The translations under genes and the position numbers were made by a program. From Nocardia sp. CDC159 (lineage in GTDB: Bacteria; Actinomycetota; Actinomycetes; Mycobacteriales; Mycobacteriaceae), in the NCBI RefSeq assembly GCF_023740735.1, contig NZ_JAMRXH010000007.1:1-64000 (forward strand): a stretch of 64,000 bases of DNA. Reading direction: 5' to 3'. Below are positions 36,587 through 45,781 of this stretch, one piece after another (the stretch's first letter is position 1; every line of letters starts with the position of its first letter). Below the pieces are notes generated by a model, which did no database searches, was not told the DNA's origin, and worked only from the letters and a program-made list of their open reading frames with translations.

Positions 36587-37849
36587 TCACCCCATCCGGA
36601 CGTTGCCAGGTGCCCCGCAGGTGGAGGTCGTGGCAGCGCCGGACAGCCGCTGTGCGAGCCAGTCCAGCGATCCCGAGAAGGACTCGAATTCGGCCGAGAC
36701 ATGTTCGGCGACAGGGAATTTGGTATAGGTGATGTCGACACCTCGGGCGCAGTAGTCGGCGACGAGGCGGTCGGTGTCGGGGACCGTGGCGATCTCGTCG
36801 ATCACCGCGCTGACCAGATACAGCGGCGCGGCCGGAGTTCCGTAGCGACCGGCCCGCAGACTCTCCACGACCGCTGCGATGGCCGGTGTGTCCAGCGGCC
36901 AGACGCCATTGACGGTGTAGTCCTGTAGGCGTGTGAACGCGTATTTCTGTCCGAGGTCGACGTAGCACGAGCCGGTGATCTCTTCTATCAACGCCGGGTC
37001 GCGGACGAAAGAGCGGATATTCAGTTCGGGGTAGGCGCGGTCGATACCGAGCGCGGCCACCATGGTGAGGCTGGAGAAGAATCCGCCGTTCACGAGGCGA
37101 GCGGTCCCGGCCAAATCGGTGGGCAGCCCGCCGGCCGCGACGGCCCGGATATTCAGTTCCGGCGCATAGGTCGGTGCGAGTTCGGCGGCGAACTCGGTGC
37201 CACGAGAGCCACCGGAATAGCCGTACAGCAGTACCGGTGTCGCGGTCCCGAGCAGTCCGGCGGGGGCGAAGTTCTCGGCGGCACGAATGCCGTCGAGTGT
37301 GTTGCGCCCCTCGACGTAACCCGCCGTGAACTGAGGTTCAGGGCCGAGAAAGTCCGGCACCACGACCGTCCAGCCGCGTTCGAGTTCGGCCGCGATATTC
37401 TGCTCCTCCAGGCGTATGGTGCCCTGCCGGTTGGCATTCAGACGCATGAGGTAGGACGGGTTGCAGCGGGAATTCAGGGAGTTGATCCACGCCTGATCCG
37501 AGATCAGTACCGGTGGCTCGACACGGCGTTCCGGGCGCAGGACGATCGCCATCGTCGTCCACGGCTTCCCCTTCGTGTCTTGACTGACGTATTTCAGCTG
37601 CCAGGCTGAAAACGCCACCGAGCTCGGAAAATCCGGAAGGGTGACCGGGCGGCTGTCGATCACCTCACCCATCGCCCGCCCGGCCAGCGAATCCGGCTGT
37701 GCGTAGAACGGATCGTCCACGGGCAGCGGCGGTTGCGCCGACGCGTCGACCGACGAGATCGCATGCAGCGAACCGGCAATCGCCACTGCGGCGGCCAGCA
37801 GGCCGAGCGGCCTACGAAAGGTAACCTGCGACGCTCTCAACTGACCCAT
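36587..37849 (-). CDS. Secreted triacylglycerol-lipase-like hydrolase (secretory lipase family)
   Basis: The 420-residue alpha/beta hydrolase has a Sec signal (about 1-38, hydrophobic LGLLAAAVAIAGSLHAISS). The nucleophile elbow is GYSGGS near 197, an acid candidate lies in DEIATVPD and the His in VAEH near 385. The architecture (lid region and N-terminal DPFYAQP segment) resembles the LIP family of fungal and nocardial secreted lipases. A Cys pair near the end may form a disulfide. It converges on ychF with 9 bp between stops. Confidence 0.85.
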   Translation of the reverse strand: MGQLRASQVTFRRPLGLLAAAVAIAGSLHAISSVDASAQPPLPVDDPFYAQPDSLAGRAMGEVIDSRPVTLPDFPSSVAFSAWQLKYVSQDTKGKPWTTMAIVLRPERRVEPPVLISDQAWINSLNSRCNPSYLMRLNANRQGTIRLEEQNIAAELERGWTVVVPDFLGPEPQFTAGYVEGRNTLDGIRAAENFAPAGLLGTATPVLLYGYSGGSRGTEFAAELAPTYAPELNIRAVAAGGLPTDLAGTARLVNGGFFSSLTMVAALGIDRAYPELNIRSFVRDPALIEEITGSCYVDLGQKYAFTRLQDYTVNGVWPLDTPAIAAVVESLRAGRYGTPAAPLYLVSAVIDEIATVPDTDRLVADYCARGVDITYTKFPVAEHVSAEFESFSGSLDWLAQRLSGAATTSTCGAPGNVRMG

Positions 37850-38078
37850 CCTCCTTTTCAGGCAGAATTAGTCCACGCCGCGCCTACGCGTCGACGCGAC
37901 GGTGGTCATCTGGTCGGAAGAAGTCTTCCAACCTGCGCGCCCAGGAGCAGCGCACCATCGCGACCGCGTCGGCCATGCCCAGCGCAGGGCCGGGGCAGAC
38001 CGCAACGTTCGTCGCGTGCCGAGAGTTCACGCGTGCGGTTTGCCCGCCATTAGCCGTCGTAAACCCGCGACCCCGACC
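37850..38078. other. Intergenic stretch without a supported gene
   Basis: About 230 bp lie between two leftward hydrolase genes. Minus-strand fragments (for example a 31-codon frame ending near 37890) are open but match nothing I recognise. The lipase promoter presumably lies at the left side. Confidence 0.5.
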
Positions 38079-38810
38079 TCACTTCAGATGCCGGGCGAAG
38101 AACCGGTTCCCGTCGTCCGCCTCGAACTGCGGGACGCCGGTGTGCCCGCCCATATTGGCGTGCAGCGTCTTCTCCTTGGAGCCGAAGGCGTCGAACAGGT
38201 TCAGGGCCTGCTGCCGGTCGTTCCCTTCGTCGTCCCACTGCAGCAGGACCTGCAGCGGAATGGTGACCTGCCGGGCCTCCTCGAACATGCTGCGGGGCAC
38301 GAAACTCCCGGCGAACAGGAGGGCGGCCGAGATGCGCGGCTCGACCACCGCCAGCCGGACACCGATGGCGATCACCCCTCCCGAGTACCCGACCGGGCCG
38401 CCGATCTCGGGCAGTGCAAGGAGGGCGTCCAGGGCGGCCCGCCATTCCGGGACCGCCTTGTCGACCAGTGGGAGGACGAGCCGGTCGACGATCTCGTCGT
38501 CGACCGGTTCTCCGGCGTGAACCGCTCGGCGCAGGTCGGCGCGGGCCTGTTCGGCGGTGGCGGAACGGGGCCGCTCACCACTCCCGGGCAGCTCGATGGT
38601 GGCCGTGGCGAAGCCCTCCGCCGCGGCGTACCGGGCCCGGGCCACCAGCCGGGGATACATCATGTGCAGCCCGCCGGGGTGGCCGAGCAGGATCAGCGGG
38701 GCCGGTGCGGAGGGGGATTCGGGCGTCCACAGGATGCCGGGGATCTCGCCGAGGGTGAATCCGCGTTCGAGGACGCCGTCGTCGAGGCGCTGTTCGGAAA
38801 TGAATTGCAT
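38079..38810 (-). CDS. Alpha/beta hydrolase, dienelactone-hydrolase-like
   Basis: The 243-residue cytoplasmic alpha/beta hydrolase has an oxyanion region LLGHPGG near 42, nucleophile motif GYSGGV near 142, acid candidate in LQWDDEGND and the His in NMGGHTGV near 220. The closest general type is small esterases of the dienelactone hydrolase group. The substrate is unknown. The start codon is supported by family-length agreement. A CTCGAG-centred hairpin lies just upstream (about 38831-38856). Confidence 0.8.
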   Translation of the reverse strand: MQFISEQRLDDGVLERGFTLGEIPGILWTPESPSAPAPLILLGHPGGLHMMYPRLVARARYAAAEGFATATIELPGSGERPRSATAEQARADLRRAVHAGEPVDDEIVDRLVLPLVDKAVPEWRAALDALLALPEIGGPVGYSGGVIAIGVRLAVVEPRISAALLFAGSFVPRSMFEEARQVTIPLQVLLQWDDEGNDRQQALNLFDAFGSKEKTLHANMGGHTGVPQFEADDGNRFFARHLK

Positions 38811-39099
38811 GGTCGTGTCTTTCGGGAGTGCGCTCGAGCGGCGCTCCCGGACGACCTATCGCCCGACCGTGACCCCAGCGGGGAGCACCCATGTCGATAC
38901 TGCGTTCACGGGTACCACCTCCTCGTTCTCCGGCACGGCCTTCCGGAAAAGTAGCAGCGGTCGCCGTGGTCTGCCAACAGGTTTTCGCACACCCTCGGAT
39001 TCGGATTCTCCGGTGCCGTGACCGGGATGAACACCGTGTCAGTGGATGTGTCAGGGCGGTATCAGGTCGGTATCAGCCGGGCTGGTGAGAGTTGTCGAC
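38811..39099. promoter_or_regulatory. Divergent promoter region of two alpha/beta hydrolases
   Basis: The gap carries a stem GGGAGTGCG...CGGCGCTCCC around CTCGAG near 38831-38856, close to the leftward gene. Near 39048-39075 there is a direct repeat (GGTATCAG at about 39059 and 39069) close to the rightward gene. No coding sequence is supported. Confidence 0.35.
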
Positions 39100-39936
39100 A
39101 TGAGCAGCACAGCGAACAAGTTTCAGAGCACCTCGACCGCTTCGGCCTGGACCGGCCTGGTGCCGGTCGACGATACGGCGCTGGCCATCACCGACACCGG
39201 GGGTTCGGGAATTCCCGTGGTCTACTGCAACGGCCAGTTCGCCACTCAGGGTTATTGGCGGCGTGTCCTTTCCGAACTCGGCCCCCGATTTCGGCACATC
39301 ACCTACGACGAGCGGGCTCGCGGCAAATCGAAGCGTTCGGCCGACTACTCCTTCGAGGCCGCCGTCCGCGACGTCGACGCGGTGCTCGCGGCTCGAGGCA
39401 TCGACCGGGCGCTGGTGGTGGGCTGGTCCTACGGAGCGGTCGTCGCGGCGCACTGGGCCGCCCGGAATCCGGACCGCGCCCTGGGTGCGGTCCTGGTCGA
39501 CGGCGCGTTTCCCTACGACTGGCTCGACGAGGCCATGGAGAAGCGAATCCGCAAGCTGTTCAAGCGGCTGAACGTGGTCATGCCGCTGTTGCGCCCGACG
39601 GGACTGACTCCGCGGATGAATGCCGCCCAGATGGCCGAGAGCAATATCGAACTCGGCAGGCTCTCCCGCGAGCGGGAGCTGGGCCCCGTGCTGGACCGGA
39701 TCGTCGTTCCGACGCGATATGTCGTCGCCTCCGGGACGTCGTTCGGAAGCCGCGGCGACGAGCAGGAACGAATCCGCGCCGGCCTCGACGCGGTGTGCAC
39801 GCGCAATCCGAACATCCGCCTCAGCGCGAAGGTCACCAGCAACCACGGCGCCATCCTCCGCAAGGACTTCCGCACCATCGCCGCCGCTGTCGCAGAGATC
39901 GCGGCCGCCGGTCCGCAAAGCTCATCGCCTCGATAA
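39100..39936 (+). CDS. Alpha/beta hydrolase
   Basis: The 278-residue alpha/beta hydrolase has the HGxP-like loop replaced by VVYCNGQFATQGYW, nucleophile elbow GWSYGA near 120, an acid residue likely in ASGTSFGSRGDE and the catalytic His in SNHGAIL near 250. ATG 39100 is chosen for GTGAGAG upstream. The substrate is unknown. The next gene follows after 79 bp on the same strand. Confidence 0.82.
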   Translation: MSSTANKFQSTSTASAWTGLVPVDDTALAITDTGGSGIPVVYCNGQFATQGYWRRVLSELGPRFRHITYDERARGKSKRSADYSFEAAVRDVDAVLAARGIDRALVVGWSYGAVVAAHWAARNPDRALGAVLVDGAFPYDWLDEAMEKRIRKLFKRLNVVMPLLRPTGLTPRMNAAQMAESNIELGRLSRERELGPVLDRIVVPTRYVVASGTSFGSRGDEQERIRAGLDAVCTRNPNIRLSAKVTSNHGAILRKDFRTIAAAVAEIAAAGPQSSSPR

Positions 39937-40015
39937 CGCACCGAACCAACGCTTTTCGCTGCGGTATCGCGCACTCCAGCTTCACCCCAACACAATTCGA
40001 AGGAGCACACCCATC

Positions 40016-40420
40016 ATGTCCACCATCACCATGACCGACCAGGACAAAGCCACCCTGCGCACCGCCGCCTACGGCGCGGTCTCCCTGCTGGCCGCCGTCG
40101 GGGCCAAACCCCACAGGATCGCCACCGCCGGCACCATCGCGCTGTCCTCGGCGACCGGCACGGTGGGGCACGTACTCGCCGCCGCGAAGTCCAAGGACAT
40201 CAAGCTGGTCGGCAAGTCCGTCGCCGAACTCGCCGACCACGTGCTGCCAGCCCTGACCACAGCCATGACCCTGCTGAAGCAACAGGATCCGGCCGAGGCC
40301 GAGAACTTCCGCAACACCGTCCTGCTCGCCACCGAAGCCGCGAAAAACCCACAGGCCCAGCCCAACCCCACCCTCGCCGAGATGACCCGCAAGATCACCG
40401 CAGCCCTCGACGCCGCCTGA
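40016..40420 (+). CDS. Conserved actinobacterial hypothetical protein
   Basis: The 134-residue protein is Ala/Thr-rich and mostly helical, with two weakly hydrophobic helices (around AAYGAVSLLAAVGA and AGTIALSSATGTVGHVLAA). It has no signal peptide and no recognised domain. AAGGAG precedes the ATG by 10 nt. It may be co-transcribed with the hydrolase and is followed by a strong bidirectional terminator. Function is unknown. Confidence 0.7.
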   Translation: MSTITMTDQDKATLRTAAYGAVSLLAAVGAKPHRIATAGTIALSSATGTVGHVLAAAKSKDIKLVGKSVAELADHVLPALTTAMTLLKQQDPAEAENFRNTVLLATEAAKNPQAQPNPTLAEMTRKITAALDAA

Positions 40421-40474
40421 CCGAATGCGGGGCACGACCGAATCGGCTCCGGCCCTACCAGCAGGGCGATGTAC

Positions 40475-40520
40475 ATCGGCGAGACCGGACAGACCTCAGG
40501 TTCTGTTCGGTCTCGCCGAT
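40475..40520. terminator. Bidirectional terminator, 17-bp stem
   Basis: ATCGGCGAGACCG (40475-40487) pairs with CGGTCTCGCCGAT (40508-40520), and the stem extends inward by a G-T pair and ACA/TGT. It lies between convergent genes. Confidence 0.85.
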
Positions 40521-40591
40521 TCGGTCAGCCGCGGCGTTTCGTGCGTCCGGTTGCCCGGTGAGCCGCGGCTGGACTCGCCACCGAGAGATGG

Positions 40592-41047
40592 TCACAAGGT
40601 GAAAGCCTGGTCGTCCGGGAGCGCTTCGCCGGGGCCGCGGACTCCGCACCTGAGCATGTCCCTGAACTGTCCGCACCACACCCCCGCGTACTCCAGCGTG
40701 GGCCAGCCGCTCGTCCAGCCGTGGTCCTTGACAACCTGTTCCCAAGAGGGGTTGCCGCCCGGCAGCGTGTACGGCTCACCGGTGAAGTCGAACCCGGAAC
40801 GCGTCTTCGGGTCGGCGATGATCTGCGGCGACTGCAGCCACGGGAGAGTACCGCCGTAGCCGGTGTTGTAGGTGGTGAGCACGGGTCGGTCACATCCGAT
40901 GGTGCCGTAGGTCAGGATGGCGCAGTTGGCGTCGCCGAAGCTGAAATAGACGGGCTCATCGTCGGCGCGCGCGGTGGCCGCGAGCGCGATCGGCGCCACG
41001 GCGAGCAGGGCGGCCGGTCCGGTGGAAAACTTCGCGACAGTGTTCAT
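40592..41047 (-). CDS. Secreted hypothetical protein
   Basis: The 151-residue protein has a signal peptide (hydrophobic AALLAVAPIALAATARA, cleavage likely before DDEP). The mature part has four Cys (in ANCAILTYGTIGC and GVWCGQFRDMLRC) that may form two disulfides, and a GYGGTLPWLQSP stretch. Such proteins are common in Nocardia and lack assigned function. GGAGGAG lies 6 nt before ATG 41047. It could be a small envelope or extracellular factor. Confidence 0.8.
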   Translation of the reverse strand: MNTVAKFSTGPAALLAVAPIALAATARADDEPVYFSFGDANCAILTYGTIGCDRPVLTTYNTGYGGTLPWLQSPQIIADPKTRSGFDFTGEPYTLPGGNPSWEQVVKDHGWTSGWPTLEYAGVWCGQFRDMLRCGVRGPGEALPDDQAFTL

Positions 41048-41277
41048 TGAGTTCTCCTCCACATGTCAGGGCAACCGCAAGCGGGGCGTACCCTCATTAT
41101 GGTCTGGCAAATATTCAGCAATAGCCGCGTTGACGTCGCAATGTGCTCGGATTACGACACCCGGGCACCTGACACCCGCGAGGCGGAAGCACTCTCCGGC
41201 GAGGCGCAGGGGGCCTGAAAGGCGCAACGCAAGGCACAATCCACGACACGCCGGATGCCGGGCTCTACCCTCTGCTC

Positions 41278-42420
41278 GTGACCAGCGATATCCCGGACGC
41301 CGAGGGCGGGCAGATTCGCGCCTCGACCCTGGAGCTGTTCTTCGATCTCGTGTTCGTCTTCACGGTGACGCAGCTGACGCACGCGTTCACCGAAGATCCC
41401 GGATGGCCTGCGCTGGGGCGGGTGGTGCTGGTATTCGCCCTTACGTGGTGGATGTACAGCGGCTATGTGTGGCTGACCAACGAGGTAGCGCCGACGTCGA
41501 CGGCTCGACGCATCGGTCTGTTGGTGGGGATGTTCGGGTTTCTCGTGATCGCCGTCGCGATTCCGGGTGCCTTCGAGGGCTTCGGACTCGCCTTCGCGCT
41601 GGGGTATGCGGTGGTCAATGTCATGCACTCGGTGCTGTTCTGGGCGAATGCCGGAGCGCGGGTGTCCGCGGCGGCGCTGCGGCTCGTGCCGCCCAACACC
41701 ACCTGCGCCGTGCTCGTGCTGATCGGCGGCTGCGTCCATGGCTGGCCGCGCTATGCGCTCTGGGGCGCGGCCCTGATGGTGCAGATCGTGACGCCCTACG
41801 TGTTCGATACGGGCGGCTTCGTCGTCCGCACAGCGCATTTCTGCGAACGGCACGGCCTGGTGCTGCTCATCGCGATCGGCGAATCGGTGGTGGCCATCGG
41901 TGCGGGCCTGGCGGGAGAGAACCTGACGATCCCGCTGCTCGCCATGGTCGCGCTCGCGCTGGCCCTCGCCTCGATGCTGTGGTGGACGTACTTCGGCATG
42001 GACGACGAGCGTGGCGAGCGCGCGCTCGCGGCGGCGCCGGGGCCACGGCGCGGGCGACTCGCCGCGTTCGCCTACGGATACGCGCTGTACCCCATGCTGG
42101 TGGGCGTCATACTGACCGCGGCGGGCATCAGATCCGTTCTCGCCCAGGGACATCGATCGGTGCCGGTATCTGCCGCGCTGGCCCTGTCGGGTGGCGTCGC
42201 GCTGTTCCTGTTCGGCCAGTGTTGTTTCCGGCTCGTCCTGCGCCTGCCGCGGCCCTGGCTGCGGCTCGTCGGCGCACCGGCCGTGCTGGCCACGGCTCCC
42301 GTCGGCGTCGTGTGGGTGGGCTGGGCGCAGCTGCTCGTGCTGGTGATCGTGGGCTACGTCCCGGTGTTTGTCGACGACACGCTGAGCGTGCGCGCGGGCG
42401 AGCACAACGCGTATCTGTGA
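41278..42420 (+). CDS. LtrA-family (low temperature requirement A) membrane protein
   Basis: The 380-residue integral membrane protein has about ten helices. The family signature ELFFDLVFVFTVTQLTH opens the protein, and the GLVLLIAIGESVVAIG block lies mid-protein. LtrA was named for growth at low temperature in Listeria; biochemical activity is unknown. The GTG at 41278 is the natural start. The 3' side is followed by a 392-bp stretch without a convincing gene. Confidence 0.88.
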   Translation: MTSDIPDAEGGQIRASTLELFFDLVFVFTVTQLTHAFTEDPGWPALGRVVLVFALTWWMYSGYVWLTNEVAPTSTARRIGLLVGMFGFLVIAVAIPGAFEGFGLAFALGYAVVNVMHSVLFWANAGARVSAAALRLVPPNTTCAVLVLIGGCVHGWPRYALWGAALMVQIVTPYVFDTGGFVVRTAHFCERHGLVLLIAIGESVVAIGAGLAGENLTIPLLAMVALALALASMLWWTYFGMDDERGERALAAAPGPRRGRLAAFAYGYALYPMLVGVILTAAGIRSVLAQGHRSVPVSAALALSGGVALFLFGQCCFRLVLRLPRPWLRLVGAPAVLATAPVGVVWVGWAQLLVLVIVGYVPVFVDDTLSVRAGEHNAYL

Positions 42421-42812
42421 CGGTGTCACCCAGGGCTGCCCGCGTCGCCGTCCGTCCAGGATCGAAACACTCTGAGTGTCTTTCGATCTCACCGAGGACA
42501 CGGACGAGGTAGGTATTCGGCAGGAGGGCGGGTTCGCTGGCGGCGGCACGGTAGACGTTCGCGGACTGGGGTTGCCGTCGCCGGACAAGAAGCTCGGCAT
42601 CGGCGAGCACCGCAGTTCGGTATCGCCGTACCTGCTGATGTGGGTGGTGCCAGAGCTTTTGGTGCCGCGGAAAGTGGGGCCCGCGGAGGGCGTTCGCCGT
42701 GACGAGCCACCAGCTTAGAGTTTGTTCGTCCTGGAGGGATCGAAAATACTGCTCCCCTGGGAGATAGCGGCTTTGGTTCCGCGCGACGACGCGGTCGAGG
42801 TAGAGGAAAACG
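42421..42812. other. 392-bp gap without a supported gene
   Basis: Both strands have open frames here (for example + 42476-42718). Their translations have no motif, no good ribosome-binding site and no recognisable homologue. Towards 42800 a GAGG site serves the next gene. The region is less GC-skewed in wobble positions than neighbouring genes, which suggests decayed or non-coding DNA. Confidence 0.45.
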
Positions 42813-43457
42813 ATGAGAATCAAGAAGATCGCTGTGGCGGCCATGTGCACCATCGCGGCCACGGGGATCGCGGGAAGCGTCGCACATGCCGAGTCCGCGC
42901 CCACACCGGCCAGCGCGCTTCCGGATGCTGTGCGCGGTGTGGAGCACGGCGTCACCTTCGAGGTCTCGAAGTCGGCCGACGGAAAGAGTTTGGCCGCCAG
43001 CCTGGTCGGCGGCATGTTCTCGGTGACCGACAACGCGGTGAATGTCGCCGATCGGACGGGTGCGGTCTTCGCGAGCATGCCGCTGACCGTCGAACTCGAG
43101 CAGGGCGCCGTCGAGCTGCGGCCGCGGGTCGACGCGACCGGCACGCACTTGACAGCCGAACCGATCGGCTACTGGCAGCAGAGCTCGCCCAGAGAACGCA
43201 GCATCTGGGCGGGGGCCGCACTCGGCGGATTCATCGGCGCTCTCATCGGTATGGCCATCGGTATCGTGGGGGGCCCGCTGGTCCTCGTCACCGGGTTCGC
43301 CGGTGCGTTGATCGGCGGCGCCCTAGGCGCCGGAATCGTTGCGGCCGTGCCGAATTCGGACGTACCCGATCGCTGGAGCTATGTGGTTCCCGATCGCCCG
43401 ACGCCCGGTTCTTGGGAGGACTGCCACGGAATCAACCCCTCCTTCCTGTGCGACTAG
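42813..43457 (+). CDS. Secreted nocardia-type protein with C-terminal glycine-zipper hairpin
   Basis: The 214-residue protein has a signal peptide ending SVAHA-ES, then a beta-rich domain (GVTFEVSKSADGKSLAAS, MFSVTDNAVNVADRTG). Near 130-178 it has two Gly/Ala-rich hydrophobic helices (IWAGAALGGFIGALIGMAIG and GGPLVLVTGFAGALIGGALG), and then a short Cys-containing tail. This organisation is common among Nocardia secreted proteins of unknown function. The Gly-zipper hairpin could insert into a membrane. GAGG lies 7 nt before the ATG. Confidence 0.8.
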   Translation: MRIKKIAVAAMCTIAATGIAGSVAHAESAPTPASALPDAVRGVEHGVTFEVSKSADGKSLAASLVGGMFSVTDNAVNVADRTGAVFASMPLTVELEQGAVELRPRVDATGTHLTAEPIGYWQQSSPRERSIWAGAALGGFIGALIGMAIGIVGGPLVLVTGFAGALIGGALGAGIVAAVPNSDVPDRWSYVVPDRPTPGSWEDCHGINPSFLCD

Positions 43458-43629
43458 TGCGTATCGCACCAGTGGGTTCGAGCTGTGGGCGGGGAACGCG
43501 GCAATCGAGGCGGGTTTGGACTCCCTCAGCCGCAGCGACACGACCGTGGGCACGGAGCCGATTCCGCGTCCCGTAGTCGCATTTCAGTGCGTGGGAAGCC
43601 TTGCCAGGCAAGGTATCTGTGCGACTGAG

Positions 43630-43661
43630 CAACGCCCGCGCCACGGCATGTGCGGGCGTTG
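43630..43661. terminator. Terminator hairpin between convergent genes
   Basis: CAACGCCCGC (43630-43639) pairs perfectly with GCGGGCGTTG (43652-43661), ending three bases before the stop of the leftward gene. Confidence 0.75.
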
Positions 43662-43664
43662 GCG

Positions 43665-44141
43665 CTATGCAAGCCTGTCGATGTTCAGATGGGCGGTGCC
43701 GCCAGCGCTGGTGATCGCGGTGGCCAGGTCGTGTGCGAAGGTGCTGATGGCTTGGTAGCTCGTCGGGATCAGGAGACGAGTTTCTGTCACGGTATCGGCG
43801 GTCGGGGAACGAGCATCGCTATCGATCACCGCGAGATGAACCGCGACCGCGAGTTGACCACGACCCGTCACAACGAAGGCAGCCAGGTCGACAGTCTCGT
43901 GGTCGCCCAGGGCAGCGGAAACGCGAAATCGAGCGTCCCGCTTCCAGGGATAGGTTTGTAGCGCGCGGACCCACTCCTGGAGGACCGAGTCGCTGAAGTA
44001 GCCGACGGCGGCGCCCGCGAAAGGTGGCACGCATGCCGAGACATGTAGCTCACCCATGCCGATGAGCCCCTCGGGTCGATAGGTGACGGCCAGCCCGTCG
44101 GAAACGTCGAACACAGCTCGAACAATACGTCGGCCCAACAA
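43665..44141 (-). CDS. Uncharacterised protein downstream of the BASS transporter
   Basis: The 158-residue frame is alpha/beta-looking with the stretches GLIGMGELHVSACVPPFAGAAVGYF and DHETVDLAAFVVTGRGQL. I recognise no family. The start is uncertain: TTG 44141 or GTG 44114. The frame is open back to the stop of the transporter gene (44181-44183) and is the same frame, so it could be a readthrough extension or simply a second cistron. There is no clear ribosome-binding site. Confidence 0.55.
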   Translation of the reverse strand: MLGRRIVRAVFDVSDGLAVTYRPEGLIGMGELHVSACVPPFAGAAVGYFSDSVLQEWVRALQTYPWKRDARFRVSAALGDHETVDLAAFVVTGRGQLAVAVHLAVIDSDARSPTADTVTETRLLIPTSYQAISTFAHDLATAITSAGGTAHLNIDRLA

Positions 44142-44180
44142 TTCCGCGTCGTCACCAGTGCGGGGTCGAACCGGTCGGGG

Positions 44181-45125
44181 TTACTGGCCTGGCTCACGCA
44201 GCGGTGGGCGAGAGTAGGGATAGGGACTGTTCGCGGTGGGGGCTTGGTTCGGCGACGCACTGGCCGGGCGTGAGTCGCGGGTGACAAGCCAGGCGACGAG
44301 GGCTGCCAGGGGGAGGGCGAGCAAACCGTAGACGGCGGAGGGCACTGCCATGGCGGTGCTGTGCAGCACGCTGATGGCGATCGTGATGGCGAGAGCGCCA
44401 TTGTGTATTCCGATTTCCATCGAACAGGCGATAGCTCGGGGTTCGGAGATGCCGAGCGCGCGGGGAACGAAGAAGCCGGTGGTCAGGCTGAGTAGGCAGA
44501 ACAGGGTGGTGATCAGGCCGACGTCGACGATATAGCTGACCAGGTTGGCCCGCTCGGCGATGATGGCGCCCGCGATGAGGAGCAGGATCATCGCCGCCGA
44601 ACCGATGCGTACCGGCTGGTCCATCCGGTCGGCGAACCGGGGGCGCAGTCGCCGCACCATCATTCCGACCACGACCGGGATCAGCACGATGGCGAACACT
44701 CGGATCATTTTGCCGAACTGCAAACCCACTACACCCGAACCTTTTTCGGGTTCGAAGTAGTCGAGAGCGAAGTTGGTCACCACCGGCATCGTGACCGCGG
44801 CGATGACCGAATTCACTGCGGTCAGTGAGATATTCAGCGCGACGTCGCCGCGGAACAGATGACTCAACAGATTCGCCTGCACGCCGCCGGGCGAGGCGGC
44901 GAGCAACATCATGCCGACCGCGAGGATCGGCGGCAGATCGAACAACAGCGCCAGGCCGAACGCAACCATTGGCAAGACCAGCAACTGGCACCCGAGTGCG
45001 ATCGCGAGAATCTTCGGCGTGCGCACGACACGCGTGAAATCCGCTACGGTCAGCGTCAGCCCCAGGCCGAACATGATCAGGGCCAGCGCCACGGGTAAGG
45101 CGATGGAAACGAGCGGCGTATCCAT
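44181..45125 (-). CDS. BASS-family (bile acid:sodium symporter) transporter
   Basis: The 314-residue membrane protein has nine to ten helices. Family hallmarks are the early ALIMFGLGLTLTVADF, the PGGVQANLLSHLFRGDVALNISLTAV core with its Na-binding region, and a late CSMEIGIHNGALAI. It likely imports a carboxylated organic solute with sodium. The C-terminus is a Pro/Ser-rich tail. GAGGAAG lies just before ATG 45125. Confidence 0.9.
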   Translation of the reverse strand: MDTPLVSIALPVALALIMFGLGLTLTVADFTRVVRTPKILAIALGCQLLVLPMVAFGLALLFDLPPILAVGMMLLAASPGGVQANLLSHLFRGDVALNISLTAVNSVIAAVTMPVVTNFALDYFEPEKGSGVVGLQFGKMIRVFAIVLIPVVVGMMVRRLRPRFADRMDQPVRIGSAAMILLLIAGAIIAERANLVSYIVDVGLITTLFCLLSLTTGFFVPRALGISEPRAIACSMEIGIHNGALAITIAISVLHSTAMAVPSAVYGLLALPLAALVAWLVTRDSRPASASPNQAPTANSPYPYSRPPLREPGQ

Positions 45126-45289
45126 GGTCTTCCTCTTCGCTCGGCGAACGGGATCACGGTCGAGGGCAGCGAGTTTCCGGCCGAAACAGGTCTATTGTGC
45201 CGTGGACCGACCGCGGGTGTTCACCAGATCGACTGGCGGCCAACCGCTGGCTCACCGACGCGTTTCGAGCGGCTGACTGCCGAGGTCGA

Positions 45290-45670
45290 TCACTGCTGGA
45301 GCAAGTCGGTTTGATGGGTGAGGGCGCTGTGGACCAGGGATCCGACCGCGGCGGGGTTTCGGATGGCCTGTTCCGCGGTCACCTCACGGACGTAGCGGGC
45401 CGAGCCGGTCAGCAGGCGTTCGGGATCGTCGAGGAGTACGCCCTTGTGAAAGACGAGGCGCACTTCCTTCTTGGCGGCGGCGATCGCGCACAGCCAGTCG
45501 TGCCAGCGATTTTCGACGGTAAAAGTGATCCGGCCCCATTTCAGGGCCTGCTGAATCCGGGCATCCGCGGCGCTGATCAGCGCCATCAGCTCCTCGGCTT
45601 GGTTCCGCTGGTTCTCGTCGAGTCCGGCGAGCCATGTCCGGATATCCGATCCGTGCTCATTGTCGATCAT
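45290..45670 (-). CDS. DUF1801-like protein
   Basis: The 126-residue protein has the DUF1801/YdhG-type fold: LMALISAADARIQQALKWGRITFTV, then WLCAIAAAKKEVRLVFHKGVLLDDPERLLTG and a closing helix. Members are small cytoplasmic proteins of unknown function, sometimes iron-related. GGGAGGACC stands upstream of ATG 45670. It follows a secreted hydrolase on the same strand, separated by a terminator. Confidence 0.8.
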   Translation of the reverse strand: MIDNEHGSDIRTWLAGLDENQRNQAEELMALISAADARIQQALKWGRITFTVENRWHDWLCAIAAAKKEVRLVFHKGVLLDDPERLLTGSARYVREVTAEQAIRNPAAVGSLVHSALTHQTDLLQQ

Positions 45671-45731
45671 GACCGGTCCTCCCTTCGGACAGCACCATCA
45701 TCTCGCCGGGGTACGACAGTTTGCGACTCCA

Positions 45732-45763
45732 CCGAGCCCCACCCGGAACCGGGTGGGGCTCGG
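45732..45763. terminator. Perfect 13-bp terminator
   Basis: CCGAGCCCCACCC (45732-45744) pairs with GGGTGGGGCTCGG (45751-45763) around a 6-nt loop, just beyond the stop of the leftward secreted hydrolase. On the plus strand TTGTCTT follows. Confidence 0.85.
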
Positions 45764-45781
45764 TTGTCTTCCGAGAGTCGG

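Noticed and set aside
37850..38078. Remnant of a cytochrome P450 or other enzyme
   Set aside because: Short minus-strand frames looked suggestive but none contains a convincing motif such as a haem-binding Cys loop.
42476..42718. Plus-strand ORF of 80 codons after ltrA
   Set aside because: No ribosome-binding site, no motif, start right after another gene, and equally open frames exist on the other strand.
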